DNA of 64,000 bases from Microlunatus antarcticus (GTDB taxonomy: Bacteria > Actinomycetota > Actinomycetes > Propionibacteriales > Propionibacteriaceae): NCBI RefSeq assembly GCF_014193425.1, contig NZ_JACHZG010000001.1:186001-250000 (forward strand), in the 5' to 3' direction. Each line of letters begins with the position of its first letter. The first letter of the stretch is position 1. Of the stretch, positions 8,686 to 16,948 are shown one piece after another. The translations under genes were made by a program, and so were the position numbers. The notes beneath the pieces were generated by a model. It had not been told where the DNA came from, did not search any database, and was given only the letters and a program-made list of their open reading frames with translations.

Positions 8686-10304
8686 CCTCGTCGCGCCCCC
8701 GACCCACGGCTCGCCTGGCCGGCGTGGTCGTCGTGCTCGTCACCCTGCTCGCCGGGTGCAGCGCGACCCCGTCGCCCGGACCCGACCGGCCGTCGACGGC
8801 GTCCACGCCGTCCGCCGCCCCCAGCGGGTCGACGGCCGCCCCCGCGCTGCCGTCGGTGGCCCCGACCCCGCCCGACGGGCGTCCGCTGCAGCCCGTGCCG
8901 GCGGTCGTGGCCCCCGGGATCACCGACCCGCCCGCGGGCTCCGGTCTCGGTCGCTACACCGGGCAGAAACCCGACTGGTCGGCCTGCAGCCGGCGCGTCG
9001 AGTGCGCCACCGTGTCCGCGCCGCTGGACTGGTCCGCGCCCGACGGCCGGGCGCTGACGCTGGTGATGGGCCGCGTGAAGGCCACCGCCTCCCCGCGGCT
9101 CGGCAGCCTCTTCCTCAACCCGGGCGGGCCGGGCGGCTCGGGCCTGAACCTGCTGGCCGGCTTCCCGTCGGAGGGGCTCGAGCACTACGACCTCGTGAGC
9201 TGGGACCCCCGTGGCGTGGGCCGTTCGACCCCCGTCCGCTGCTCCGGCGACGCCTCGCTGGACCGCCTGTTCGCCCTCGACGGCTCGCCCGACGACGACG
9301 CGGAGGCGGTCGCGCTCAACTCCGCGGTCGAGGGCTTCGGCCGGGACTGCCTGGCCGGCTCGGGGGTGCTGCTCGAGCACATCTCGACCGCCGACACCGT
9401 GCGCGACCTCGACCTGCTGCGCGGCCTGGTCGGTGACGAGCGGCTGAGCTACCTCGGCTTCTCGTACGGGACGCAGATCGGCGCGCAGTACGCCGACACG
9501 TTCCCCGAGCACACCGGCGCGATGGTGCTGGACGGGGCGGTCGACCTCGGCGACGACTCCCGGGTCGACCAGCTCCAGGGCTTCGAGCGGGCCCTCGACC
9601 ACTTCGCCACCTGGTGCGCCCAGCAGCGCTGCGGCCTCGGCTCCGACCGCGCGGCGGTGCTGGCGAGCGTGAAGCGGCTGCTCACCGACCTCGACGCGCA
9701 CCCGCTGCCGGGCGCGGGCGGGCGGGAGCTCACCCAGCAGCTCGGGGTCTCGGGCGTCGTCACCCCGCTCTACGACGGGGCCGACGGGTGGCCCCGGCTG
9801 CGGGACGCGCTCGACCAGGCCGGCCGGGGGCAGGGTGCCGGGCTGCTGGCGCTGGCCGACTCCGGGAACGAGCGCGGCCGCGACGGCCGCTACGGCTCCA
9901 TCGCGGCCTCGTTCCCGGCGATCCGCTGCCGCGACAGCCAGGCGGAGAGCGTCGCGGCGGCCGACCGGCGCGCGGCGAGCCTCGTCCCCCGGGCCCCGGT
10001 GCTGGGCCCCTTCAGCGGGGCGGACGTCTACTGCCCGCTGTGGCCGGTGCCACCGGCGCCGAAGACCGGGCGCCTGCACCGCGTCGGCGACCGGCCGGTC
10101 GTGGTCGTCGGCACGACCGGGGACCCGGCCACGCCGTACGAGTACGCGGTCGACATGGCGCGCGACCTCGACTCCGCCGTGCTCGTCACCCACGAGGGCG
10201 AGGGGCACACCGCGTACGGCTCCAGCGCCTGCGTCCGCGGGCTCGTGCAGGCCTACTTCAACGACGGCCGCGTCCCGGCGCTCGGGGCGCGCTGCGCGGA
10301 CTGA
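8682..10304 (+). CDS. Secreted lipoprotein alpha/beta hydrolase (TAP/S33 peptidase-like)
   Basis: 540 residues. A signal peptide ends in the lipobox LLAGCSA, so the protein should be lipid-anchored outside the membrane; a Ser/Pro/Ala-rich linker follows. The hydrolase has an oxyanion segment NPGGPGGSG, the nucleophile elbow GFSYGTQ and a C-terminal histidine in GEGHTAYG, the pattern of tripeptidyl aminopeptidases (SlpD/E, TAP family). The likely role is removal of N-terminal peptides or hydrolysis of small esters at the cell surface; the substrate cannot be read from sequence. GTG at 8682 overlaps the upstream stop (GTGA). Confidence 0.85.
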   Translation: MTSSRPRPTARLAGVVVVLVTLLAGCSATPSPGPDRPSTASTPSAAPSGSTAAPALPSVAPTPPDGRPLQPVPAVVAPGITDPPAGSGLGRYTGQKPDWSACSRRVECATVSAPLDWSAPDGRALTLVMGRVKATASPRLGSLFLNPGGPGGSGLNLLAGFPSEGLEHYDLVSWDPRGVGRSTPVRCSGDASLDRLFALDGSPDDDAEAVALNSAVEGFGRDCLAGSGVLLEHISTADTVRDLDLLRGLVGDERLSYLGFSYGTQIGAQYADTFPEHTGAMVLDGAVDLGDDSRVDQLQGFERALDHFATWCAQQRCGLGSDRAAVLASVKRLLTDLDAHPLPGAGGRELTQQLGVSGVVTPLYDGADGWPRLRDALDQAGRGQGAGLLALADSGNERGRDGRYGSIAASFPAIRCRDSQAESVAAADRRAASLVPRAPVLGPFSGADVYCPLWPVPPAPKTGRLHRVGDRPVVVVGTTGDPATPYEYAVDMARDLDSAVLVTHEGEGHTAYGSSACVRGLVQAYFNDGRVPALGARCAD

Positions 10305-10306
10305 GG

Positions 10307-10331
10307 TGAGCCGGGCAGCCCGTCCGGCTCA
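10307..10331. terminator. Bidirectional hairpin between convergent genes
   Basis: TGAGCCGG and CCGGCTCA form an 8-base stem across the gap between the hydrolase stop and the stop of the minus-strand gene, overlapping the latter. Confidence 0.45.
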
Positions 10332-10751
10332 GGCGCGCAGCGCGTGGAACGTGTCGTGCACGCAGAGGAACGCGCCCTGGACCGCGATCCCGACGCCCGC
10401 ACCGGCTCGCTCCGGCCGCTCGGGGTTCGCGCGCCACAGCCAGACGCCGCCGGCGACGTAGAGCGCGTCCGCCGCCGCGTTGACCGCCAGCACCCGGCGC
10501 AGGACGCGACGCTCGTGCTGCAGGGCGGCCGGCGCGTACGGGTTGTCCACCCGACGCATCCGCCGTCTCCGCAACGCGCCGGCCACGACCACGACCCCGG
10601 CGTCGACCGCCGCCCACCCGACCTGCTGGCGCCCGAACGCCCGCCACCACGCGTCGCCGCGGGCCACGAGCGGGAGGCCGACGGCGGTGCTGAGGACGGA
10701 CCAGCCGACCGTGACCCGAGCGAGGGCGATCTGACGCTGCCAGGGATCCAT
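10329..10751 (-). CDS. Small four-helix membrane protein (DUF6992-like)
   Basis: 140 residues with four hydrophobic segments (around VGWSVLSTAVGLPLV, GWAAVDAGVVVVAGAL, AAADALYVAGGVWLW and GVGIAVQGAFLCVHD). The FGRQQVGWAAVDA stretch recalls the DUF6992 family of uncharacterised membrane proteins; I am only moderately sure of that name. ATG at 10751 is preferred, with a GTG one codon upstream as the alternative; neither has a clear ribosome site. It is transcribed away from tRNA-Thr and converges on the hydrolase gene. No function is proposed. Confidence 0.7.
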   Translation of the reverse strand: MDPWQRQIALARVTVGWSVLSTAVGLPLVARGDAWWRAFGRQQVGWAAVDAGVVVVAGALRRRRMRRVDNPYAPAALQHERRVLRRVLAVNAAADALYVAGGVWLWRANPERPERAGAGVGIAVQGAFLCVHDTFHALRA

Positions 10752-10850
10752 CACCCGATCAGACCATGCCCTGCGGCCGCTTCGACGCGAGGCGTTCCGT
10801 TGGGTACAGTGGGCCGTCGTTCGTGGGGCACATCGTGCCCGCGGGCGCCC

Positions 10851-10926
10851 GCCGCCTTAGCTCAGCTGGTAGAGCGACGCTCTCGTAAAGCGTAGGTCAT
10901 CGGTTCGAATCCGATAGGTGGCTCCA
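10851..10926 (+). tRNA. tRNA-Thr (anticodon CGT)
   Basis: 76 bases including an encoded CCA. The acceptor arms GCCGCCT and AGGTGGC pair with one G-T wobble. The anticodon stem ACGCT/AGCGT closes the loop CTCGTAA, giving CGT, which reads ACG codons. The T arm contains GGTTCGAATCC. No integrase or partial tRNA copy is nearby. Confidence 0.97.
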
Positions 10927-10954
10927 GCCTGCCCCGCAACTGCCCGACCGGGCC

Positions 10955-11749
10955 TCACACGACCACGGTCATCCCGCCGTCGACGAAGATCGTCTGGCCG
11001 TTCACGAAGGCCGACGCGGGCGACGCGAGCCAGACCGCCGGACCCACCAGGTCCGCCGGCGTGCCCCAGCGGGCGGCAGGCGTACGGCCCAGCACCCAGG
11101 CGTTGAAGTCGGCGTCGTCGACGAGCGCCTGCGTCATCTCCGTCGCGAGGTAGCCCGGGGCGAGCGCGTTCACCTGGATCCCGGAACGCGCCCACTCGGC
11201 CGCCATGGCGCGGGTGAGCGTGCGGAGGCCGCCCTTGGCCGCGGTGTACGGGCCGATGCCCGGCCGGGCGAGGTCGGACTGCACCGACGCGATGTTGATG
11301 ATCTTGCCGCTCCCGCGGTTGATCATGCTCCGGGCGACGGCCCGCCCGACCAGGAACGCGCTGGTGAGGTCGGTCTCCAGGACCCGGCGCCAGTCGGCCG
11401 CCTCGAGGTCGACGAGCGGGACCCGGTGCTGCACGCCGGCGTTGTTGACCAGCACGCCGACGGGGCCGACCTCGGTCTCGACCCGGGCCACCGCCTCCGC
11501 GACGGCCGCCTCGTCGGTGACGTCGAACGCGTACGCGTGCACCCGGCCGCCGCCGAGCCGCGCGTCGAGCTCGTCAAGGGTGCGGGCCAGGCGGTCGGGG
11601 TCGCGGCCGTTGAGCACGACGGTCGCCCCGGCGCCGGCGAGGCCCTCGGCCAGCGCACGCCCGATCCCGCGGCTCGAGCCGGTGACGAGCGCGACCGTCC
11701 CGGTGAGGTCGAACAGGGCCGGGACGTCGGGGACCAGGGGCTCGCTCAT
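10955..11749 (-). CDS. SDR-family oxidoreductase, gluconate 5-dehydrogenase-like
   Basis: 264 residues with a complete classical SDR set: cofactor motif TGSSRGIG, NNAG, a serine in NIASVQSD and the YTAAK catalytic pair. The RPGIGPYTAAKGGL and GYLATEMTQAL stretches resemble gluconate 5-dehydrogenases (5-keto-D-gluconate reductases), which use NADP(H), but many SDRs look alike and no gluconate genes are adjacent. The start ATG at 11749 leaves 54 bases to the divergent hydrolase start. Confidence 0.85.
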   Translation of the reverse strand: MSEPLVPDVPALFDLTGTVALVTGSSRGIGRALAEGLAGAGATVVLNGRDPDRLARTLDELDARLGGGRVHAYAFDVTDEAAVAEAVARVETEVGPVGVLVNNAGVQHRVPLVDLEAADWRRVLETDLTSAFLVGRAVARSMINRGSGKIINIASVQSDLARPGIGPYTAAKGGLRTLTRAMAAEWARSGIQVNALAPGYLATEMTQALVDDADFNAWVLGRTPAARWGTPADLVGPAVWLASPASAFVNGQTIFVDGGMTVVV

Positions 11750-11790
11750 CCGTCCATCCCACCACCCGCGGCCCCGGGGTCGGCGCTGGC

Positions 11791-11796
11791 TACGAT
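11791..11796 (+). promoter_or_regulatory. -10 box of a probably leaderless start
   Basis: TACGAT followed by 7 bases and the GTG at 11804. It supports that GTG over upstream in-frame codons. Confidence 0.5.
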
Positions 11797-11803
11797 CGCG
11801 CGG

Positions 11804-12709
11804 GTGCCGACCGTGACGACCGACGTGCTGGAGCTCGCCTACGCGGAGGTGGGCAGCCCGGACGGCCCAGTGGTCGTGCTGCTGCACGGCTGGCCGGACG
11901 CGGCCCGTTCCTGGGGTCCGGTGGCGGCCCGGCTCGCGGCCGAGGGCCACCGCGTGCTCCTGCCGGACTGGCGGGGGACCGGCGGGACCCGGTTCCGCGA
12001 GGCCGGCACCGTCCGCGACGCGACCGCCTCCGCGCTGGCCTCCGACGTCCTCGACCTCGTCGACGCGCTGGGGATCGAGCGGTTCGCGGTCGTGGGTCAC
12101 GACTGGGGCGCGCGGGTGGCGTACGTGCTGGCCGCCGTCGTGCCGGAACGCCTCACGAGCATCGCGGGGCTGGCGCTGGCCTACCAGCCGCGCGGCGAGT
12201 TCGTCTTCCCGTCCTTCGCCCAGGCCCAGAACTTCTGGTACCAGTGGCTGATGTACGTCGACGCCGGTGCGGAGGCCGTCCGCCGCGACCCGGTCGGCTT
12301 CGCCCGTCGGCAGTGGGAGACGTGGAGCCCGCCGGGCTGGTGGGACGAGGCCGAGCTCGAGGCGACCGCCGAGGTCGCGTTCCGGCACCCGGACTGGCCG
12401 GCCACGACCCTCAACGGCTACCGCACGCGCTTCTTGCCCGACGAGCCGGTGGACGCGCGCTACGACGACGTCCGGGCGCGGGTCGCGGCGGTCGACCACC
12501 TCACCGTGCCGACGCTGATGGTCCAGGGTGGGGCCGACACCTGCGACCCGCCGTCGGAGTCCGAGGGGCTGGAGGGCCACTTCGACGCATACCGCCGCGT
12601 CGTGCTCGAGGCGGTCGGCCACTTCCCGCAGCGGGAGGATCCGGACCGCGTCGCCGACCTGGTGATCGAGCACCTGGCCCGGCACCCGGGGTCGGCCGGC
12701 GCTCCCTAG
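11804..12709 (+). CDS. Alpha/beta hydrolase, epoxide-hydrolase-like
   Basis: 301 residues. The HGWPD oxyanion segment, the nucleophile elbow GHDWGA with Asp as nucleophile, and the late histidine in VGHFPQREDPD are typical of soluble epoxide hydrolases and haloalkane dehalogenases. HGWP before an Asp nucleophile favours epoxide hydrolase; two cap-domain tyrosines are expected and candidate Tyr residues are present (NFWYQW, NGYR). The substrate is unknown. Its TAG stop and the stop of the convergent gene share the palindrome CTAG. Confidence 0.82.
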   Translation: MPTVTTDVLELAYAEVGSPDGPVVVLLHGWPDAARSWGPVAARLAAEGHRVLLPDWRGTGGTRFREAGTVRDATASALASDVLDLVDALGIERFAVVGHDWGARVAYVLAAVVPERLTSIAGLALAYQPRGEFVFPSFAQAQNFWYQWLMYVDAGAEAVRRDPVGFARRQWETWSPPGWWDEAELEATAEVAFRHPDWPATTLNGYRTRFLPDEPVDARYDDVRARVAAVDHLTVPTLMVQGGADTCDPPSESEGLEGHFDAYRRVVLEAVGHFPQREDPDRVADLVIEHLARHPGSAGAP

Positions 12710-13221
12710 GACGGCTGGGTCAGGGCGTCCAGGTAGCGCGCTGCGGTGGACCGTTGCAGGCGCCGCCCGACCGGGCCGGCGAGGTGGGTGAACCAGGCTC
12801 CCGGTCGGGAGAACGCGCGGATCCTCGCCTCGACCGCGCCGTCGGCGCGGAGCGCGACCTCGAAGCGTTCCTCGCCGCGTTCCGGGTGACCGGCCAGGGT
12901 CCCGTACGCGAAGCCGACCCGGTCCGGCTCGACCGTGACGACGACGACCTCGACCGGCGCCCGGACCAGCACGGGCCCGACGCGCATCCGCAGCACGGCC
13001 CGGACTCCGAGCGCCACCGCGCCGGAGGCGTCGACCGTGAGGCCCGCGCGGCGCTGCACCTCCCAGGTCAGGACGCGCGCCGCCGCCACGTCGAACCAGT
13101 CGCGACCCTGCCCGACGACGCGGCTGACGTCGAGGTGGTGGTAGCCCACCGGCAACGTTCCGCTGGTCGCACCGACCTCGTCGTACGTGAGGGCGAGGTC
13201 GGCCAGGTCCGCAGTCGTCAC
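12706..13221 (-). CDS. DUF1990 family protein
   Basis: 171 residues. The pattern YDEVGATSGTLPVGYHHL, RVVGQGRDWFDVAAARVLTWEVQRRAGL matches the DUF1990 family seen widely in actinobacteria and plants, whose biochemical role is not established. There are no membrane segments and no signal peptide. It starts with GTG and converges on the hydrolase with a 4-base overlap at the stop codons. Confidence 0.75.
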   Translation of the reverse strand: MTTADLADLALTYDEVGATSGTLPVGYHHLDVSRVVGQGRDWFDVAAARVLTWEVQRRAGLTVDASGAVALGVRAVLRMRVGPVLVRAPVEVVVVTVEPDRVGFAYGTLAGHPERGEERFEVALRADGAVEARIRAFSRPGAWFTHLAGPVGRRLQRSTAARYLDALTQPS

Positions 13222-13311
13222 GCCTCTACTGTGCGTCGCAACGAAGGGGCCGGGCGGCCGAGCATGGCGCTGAGAATGTTCTGAAGGTCACACTTATCGG
13301 CTGCGAGTGGT

Positions 13312-13391
13312 TCTCGGGGCTGGTTGAGTGCCGGTATCGACACGTCAGGCCTCGGGGGCCAGGGGTGGCGGCGCAGGGAAGAGTCCCGAGA
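13312..13391 (+). other. Possible structured leader upstream of the surface-protein pair
   Basis: TCTCGGG at 13312-13318 is complementary to CCCGAGA at 13385-13391 and would close an 80-base RNA that also contains a GGCC-loop-GGCC hairpin. I could not match it to a known riboswitch (c-di-AMP, c-di-GMP and cobalamin consensus parts are absent). It may be chance. Confidence 0.2.
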
Positions 13392-13407
13392 CGCCGCTGG
13401 TGCTGGT

Positions 13408-14616
13408 GTGCGCCGTTGGGTGCTGCGGGCGGGTCTGGTGCTGGCGGCGGGGGCGGCTGGTCTGTCGTTGTCGGCGGGGGCTGCGCAGGCGGACAGCGGG
13501 TTGAGTGGGACGTTGGGCCATGTGTCCGACACGGTGAAGAAGGTGACCGGTTCCGGTTCCTCGCACTCCTCGTCTTCCCAGTCGTCCCACTCGTCGTCGA
13601 AGTCGTCCAGCTCGTCGAAGTCGTCGCACTCGTTCACGTCGTCCCACCGCTCGTCGGTGAAGGTGTCGACGCAGCGGGTGTCGGTGCGTAAGAGCGTGGT
13701 CCGACCGGTGGTGCGGACCGTGAACCGCGTGGCCAAGCCCGCGGTGCGGGTCGTCCACGTGGAGACGGCGCACGAGAAGCGCGTGGCGAAGCAGGTCGCG
13801 CAGAAGAAGAAGCTGGTCGCGCAGAAGAAGCGGGTCCAGCAGGTCGACCGGGCCGTCACCGACGTGACGAAGACCGTCTTCGGCAGCTCCGCGAAGCCGA
13901 CTAAGGGCTCCCGCACCGCTCCGGCCGCGCTGGTGTCGGTGGACGTGTCGAAGGTGACGACGAAGGCTCTGGCTGACGTGACCTCCACGGTCCTGACCCC
14001 GCGTACGCCGCTCGAGCTGCCGACTGTGACGCTGCCTGACCTGAACGTGGCTGTGACTCTTCCGGCCCTTGACCTGAACGTGGTTGACCTGGCCGTGGTG
14101 GAGCTGCCGTCGGTGGGCGTGAGCGTCGGACTGCCGCAGGTGCAGGTCGACCTGCCTGGTGTCCTCCCCGGCGCCGGTCTGCCTCCCGTGGCGGTGCTGG
14201 CCACGACCGCGCCGCACGCCTCGAGCTCGACGTCAACCGCCGCGGCCTCGGCGTCGTCCGTGCACCCGGCGGCTGCTCCTCTTCTCACGACCCATCTGGT
14301 CCACCCATCGCTTGGACAGTCGGCGGACGGTGCTGCTGCCGTGACGGCGAACCAGGCCGACGGCCGTCGTGTGGTCGCAGCTCACGTCGAGGCCGGGGTG
14401 TCCCTCCTGGCCGCGTACGGCGCCTCGGGTGCCGGTGCGGGGCCGGGTGTCAGCCCGGACGGTTCGGCGGGCGCCGGCGTCTCGGGCCTCATGATCTTCG
14501 GGCTGGCCGTCTCGGCTGGTCTGGCGGGGCTGATGGCGTTGCACGCCCGGCCCGCGCACGCCCGTTCTGGGCACACGCTGGGGCTGCTGCGTCAGCCCGG
14601 CTTCTCTCCCGACTGA
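13408..14616 (+). CDS. Secreted Ser/Lys-rich surface protein with C-terminal membrane helix
   Basis: 402 residues. The signal peptide is cut after AQA at residue 28. A low-complexity Ser/His/Lys tract follows, then a basic stretch rich in Val, Arg and Lys with QKKKLVAQKKRV (short coiled coil), then a beta-prone series of Leu-Pro strands (LPTVTLPDLNVAVTLPALDL and similar), an Ala/Ser linker and a hydrophobic helix (GLMIFGLAVSAGLAGLMAL) with a 24-residue tail. It has no cysteine and no sortase motif. GTG at 13408 is chosen because the signal peptide then matches that of the next gene (same cleavage position, Asp next); TTG at 13324 is the alternative. Codon use (TTG, GGG, GCT, TCG) departs from neighbouring genes. 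Function unknown; probably envelope-associated. Confidence 0.7.
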   Translation: MRRWVLRAGLVLAAGAAGLSLSAGAAQADSGLSGTLGHVSDTVKKVTGSGSSHSSSSQSSHSSSKSSSSSKSSHSFTSSHRSSVKVSTQRVSVRKSVVRPVVRTVNRVAKPAVRVVHVETAHEKRVAKQVAQKKKLVAQKKRVQQVDRAVTDVTKTVFGSSAKPTKGSRTAPAALVSVDVSKVTTKALADVTSTVLTPRTPLELPTVTLPDLNVAVTLPALDLNVVDLAVVELPSVGVSVGLPQVQVDLPGVLPGAGLPPVAVLATTAPHASSSTSTAAASASSVHPAAAPLLTTHLVHPSLGQSADGAAAVTANQADGRRVVAAHVEAGVSLLAAYGASGAGAGPGVSPDGSAGAGVSGLMIFGLAVSAGLAGLMALHARPAHARSGHTLGLLRQPGFSPD

Positions 14617-14751
14617 CGTCTTCTCTCCACCCCCAGGTGCCCACCCTTCGCGGGTCGGCACGGCGCTCCTTGCGCGCCGGTCCCCGGGCCACCCCCGCAC
14701 CCCTCGTGCGGTCGGCCTACCTCCCTGAACTCGTAGAGAGAAGCAACCCCC

Positions 14752-16764
14752 ATGAACGCATGGTTCACCCGTCTGCTCGCCGGAGCAGCCTGCACGGTCG
14801 GCGCCTTGGCGCTGACGACCGGCGCCGCCCACGCCGATGATCACGACGGTGGTCTCGACCTCGGGATCGTGAAGGTCTCGACCCATCACGACAAGTCCTC
14901 CGGCTCGAAGTCGAGCAGCCACAAGTCGTCCAGCTCGAAGTCGCATTCGGGTGGGTTGAAGGTGTCGCTGCGGACGCCGGTGAAGGTCCGCGCCGACGTC
15001 AACCTCGGCTCGCGCCACTCCTCAAACAGCGTCCGCGTCGGCACCGGCGGCGGCTCCGGCTCGCGCAGCAGCAACCAGGTCGCCGTCCGCGTCGGCACCG
15101 GCAACAGCTCCTCGCACCGGTCCACGAGCAGCCGGGCGACGAGCAACCGGACGTACGTCCAGGTCCAGGCCCACGCCCGCGCGGTCAAGGCCGAGCAGAA
15201 GGCGGAACGGGCCAAGCAGGCCAAGGCGAAGGCCAAGGCGGTCAAGGCGGCGAAGGTGAAGGCCGCGAAGGTGAAGGCGGCGAAGGTGAAGGCGGCCCAG
15301 CAGCGTCAGCAGGCTCTCGAGGTGCGGGCTGATGCGGCGCTGCTGAAGGGTCTGATCCCCGCGACCCGGGTCCTGGCCGACGGGCGTGTCCTGGACTTGC
15401 CGGTCCGGGCCTGCGTCCTGGTGAACACCGACGGCTGCGACCGCACCCCCGACCCGACCCACACCGGCACGAACCCGGGCGCCGGCGACACCGGTGGCGG
15501 GCTCGGGTCGAGCCCGCTGCTGACCTCGGTGGTCACCGCCACCGCGACTGACGTCCCCGTCGTCGGCGACCTCGACGCCTGCGCCCTGATCAACGCCACG
15601 GGCTGCACCACGGGCACCGGCACCACCGGCCTTGGCTCTGGGACCAGCAACACCGGGTCGGGCAGCACCGGCTCGGGCAGCACCAGCTCGACGAACGAGC
15701 TAGTCACCGCCATCGTCACCGCCACCGCTGACCTGCCCGTCGTGGGCGACGTGAACGCCTGCGCCCTCATCAACGCCGGCAGCTGCACCACCGGCACCAA
15801 CCCGGGCACCGGCACCAGCCCGGGCACGGGCACCAACCCGGGCACGGGGAACACCGGCTCGAACCCCACCAGCTCGACCAACGAGATCATCACCGCGATC
15901 GTCACCGCCACCGCCGACCTCCCGGTCGTCGGCGACGTGAACGCCTGCGCCCTGGTCAACGCCGCCGGCTGCACCACCACCGGCACCGGCACCAACCCGG
16001 GCACCGGCAACACCGGCTCGACCGGGTCGAACCCGAACACCTCGACCGACCCGATCGTGACCGCGATCGTCACGGCCACCGCCGACCTGCCCATCGTGGG
16101 CGACGTCAACGCCTGCGCGCTCGTCAACGCCACCGGCTGCACCACCGGCACCGGCACCGGCACCGGCTCGAACAACCTGCCGGCGCTGCCGGTGATCGTG
16201 CCGCCGGTCGTGGGTCAGGCCACCGCTGACCTGCCCGTCGTCGGCACCGTCGACGCCTGCCTGCTGATCAACGCCCTCGGCTGCACCAGCGGAACCGGCA
16301 CCACCCCGACCGGGCCCACCGGCCCGGCCGTCCCGATCATCCCGGTCGTCATCGGCGAGGTCGGCACCACCATCCCCGGCGTCGGCGGCGTCGACGCCTG
16401 CGTCCTGATCAACGCCACCGGCTGCACCACCGGAACCCCCACCACCCCCACCACCCCGACGACCCCGACCACGCCCGGCGACGGCAACGGCGGCGACGAC
16501 GGCAACGGCGACAACGGCGGGAACAACGGCGGCGGCAACAACGGCGGGAACCGCAACGGGAACAACGGCAACAGCGGGAACGCCAGCACCGTGTTCCTGA
16601 CCGGCCCGCAGGGCCAGGCCGGCAACGGCCTCGGCGGCAACAACGGCGACGACGACCGGCTCGCTCAGACCGGCGCCGCGGCCGGCCTCGCGGGTCTGCT
16701 CGGCGGGGGACTGCTCCTGCTCATCGGCGGGCTCAGCCTCACCCTGCGCCGCCGTCGCAGCTGA
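14752..16764 (+). CDS. Sortase-anchored surface protein with seven Cys-x7-Cys repeats
   Basis: 670 residues. The signal peptide is cut after AHA at residue 28. It shares with the preceding protein a Ser/Lys/His tract (HKSSSSKSHS) and a Lys/Ala/Val coiled region (KAAKVKAAKVKAAK). From residue 221 a unit like DLPVVGDVNACALINA..C recurs; cysteine pairs start at 221, 277, 337, 399, 455, 503 and 550, always C-x7-C, separated by Thr/Gly/Asn/Pro linkers. A Gly/Asn-rich spacer leads to LAQTG (637-641), a hydrophobic stretch and RRRRS, the layout of a class E sortase substrate. The repeats recall chaplins by their paired Cys and hydrophobic content but differ in motif. The role is probably an adhesive or structural cell-wall protein (inference). 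Confidence 0.8.
   Translation: MNAWFTRLLAGAACTVGALALTTGAAHADDHDGGLDLGIVKVSTHHDKSSGSKSSSHKSSSSKSHSGGLKVSLRTPVKVRADVNLGSRHSSNSVRVGTGGGSGSRSSNQVAVRVGTGNSSSHRSTSSRATSNRTYVQVQAHARAVKAEQKAERAKQAKAKAKAVKAAKVKAAKVKAAKVKAAQQRQQALEVRADAALLKGLIPATRVLADGRVLDLPVRACVLVNTDGCDRTPDPTHTGTNPGAGDTGGGLGSSPLLTSVVTATATDVPVVGDLDACALINATGCTTGTGTTGLGSGTSNTGSGSTGSGSTSSTNELVTAIVTATADLPVVGDVNACALINAGSCTTGTNPGTGTSPGTGTNPGTGNTGSNPTSSTNEIITAIVTATADLPVVGDVNACALVNAAGCTTTGTGTNPGTGNTGSTGSNPNTSTDPIVTAIVTATADLPIVGDVNACALVNATGCTTGTGTGTGSNNLPALPVIVPPVVGQATADLPVVGTVDACLLINALGCTSGTGTTPTGPTGPAVPIIPVVIGEVGTTIPGVGGVDACVLINATGCTTGTPTTPTTPTTPTTPGDGNGGDDGNGDNGGNNGGGNNGGNRNGNNGNSGNASTVFLTGPQGQAGNGLGGNNGDDDRLAQTGAAAGLAGLLGGGLLLLIGGLSLTLRRRRS
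15403..16437 (+). repeat. Cys-x7-Cys repeat region within the surface protein
   Basis: Seven imperfect coding repeats, 47-62 codons apart. The core reads (V/I)VG(D/T)(V/L)(N/D)AC(A/L)L(I/V)NA..C(T/D). The DNA of the middle copies is very similar, including shared GTCGACG/GTGAACGCCTGCGCC stretches, which suggests recent expansion by recombination and possible copy-number variation. Confidence 0.8.
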
Positions 16765-16785
16765 CCACCAGCTGACCACCAAGAA

Positions 16786-16842
16786 CCGGACCCACTAGTC
16801 CGGCCACGAGCAGTCCGGGCACCAGACGCGGGGGCGTCTGGT
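16786..16842. terminator. Two tandem hairpins after the surface-protein gene
   Basis: CCGGAC-CCACTA-GTCCGG at 16786-16803 and a 9-base stem ACCAGACGC-GGGG-GCGTCTGGT at 16821-16842. They sit between convergent genes and could act in both directions. Confidence 0.55.
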
Positions 16843-16920
16843 CCCCGGCACCCACCGCCCGTCGGTCGGTTCGGCGCCCACCCTGTCCTCGGGGGGTGGC
16901 GCGCTGAACCGGCCGACGGG

Positions 16921-16946
16921 CCGTACCCACGCCCGGGGTCGTACGG
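16921..16946 (-). terminator. Weak hairpin after tetR
   Basis: CCGTAC and GTACGG arms, 14-base loop, immediately after the stop of the minus-strand regulator. The stem is short. Confidence 0.3.
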
Positions 16947-16948
16947 TC

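Noticed and set aside
10851-11000. tRNA-Thr as attachment site of a mobile element
   Set aside because: No integrase, no repeated tRNA end, and ordinary genes on both sides.
10955-12685. Extended SDR with a long N-terminal region
   Set aside because: The upstream part runs antisense through the epoxide-hydrolase-like gene; ATG at 11749 gives normal family length.
13230-13410. c-di-AMP (ydaO) or c-di-GMP riboswitch before the surface proteins
   Set aside because: Key conserved stretches of these classes are missing.
15403-16437. CRISPR-like array
   Set aside because: The repeats are in-frame coding units of a surface protein with uneven spacing, not short identical repeats with unique spacers.
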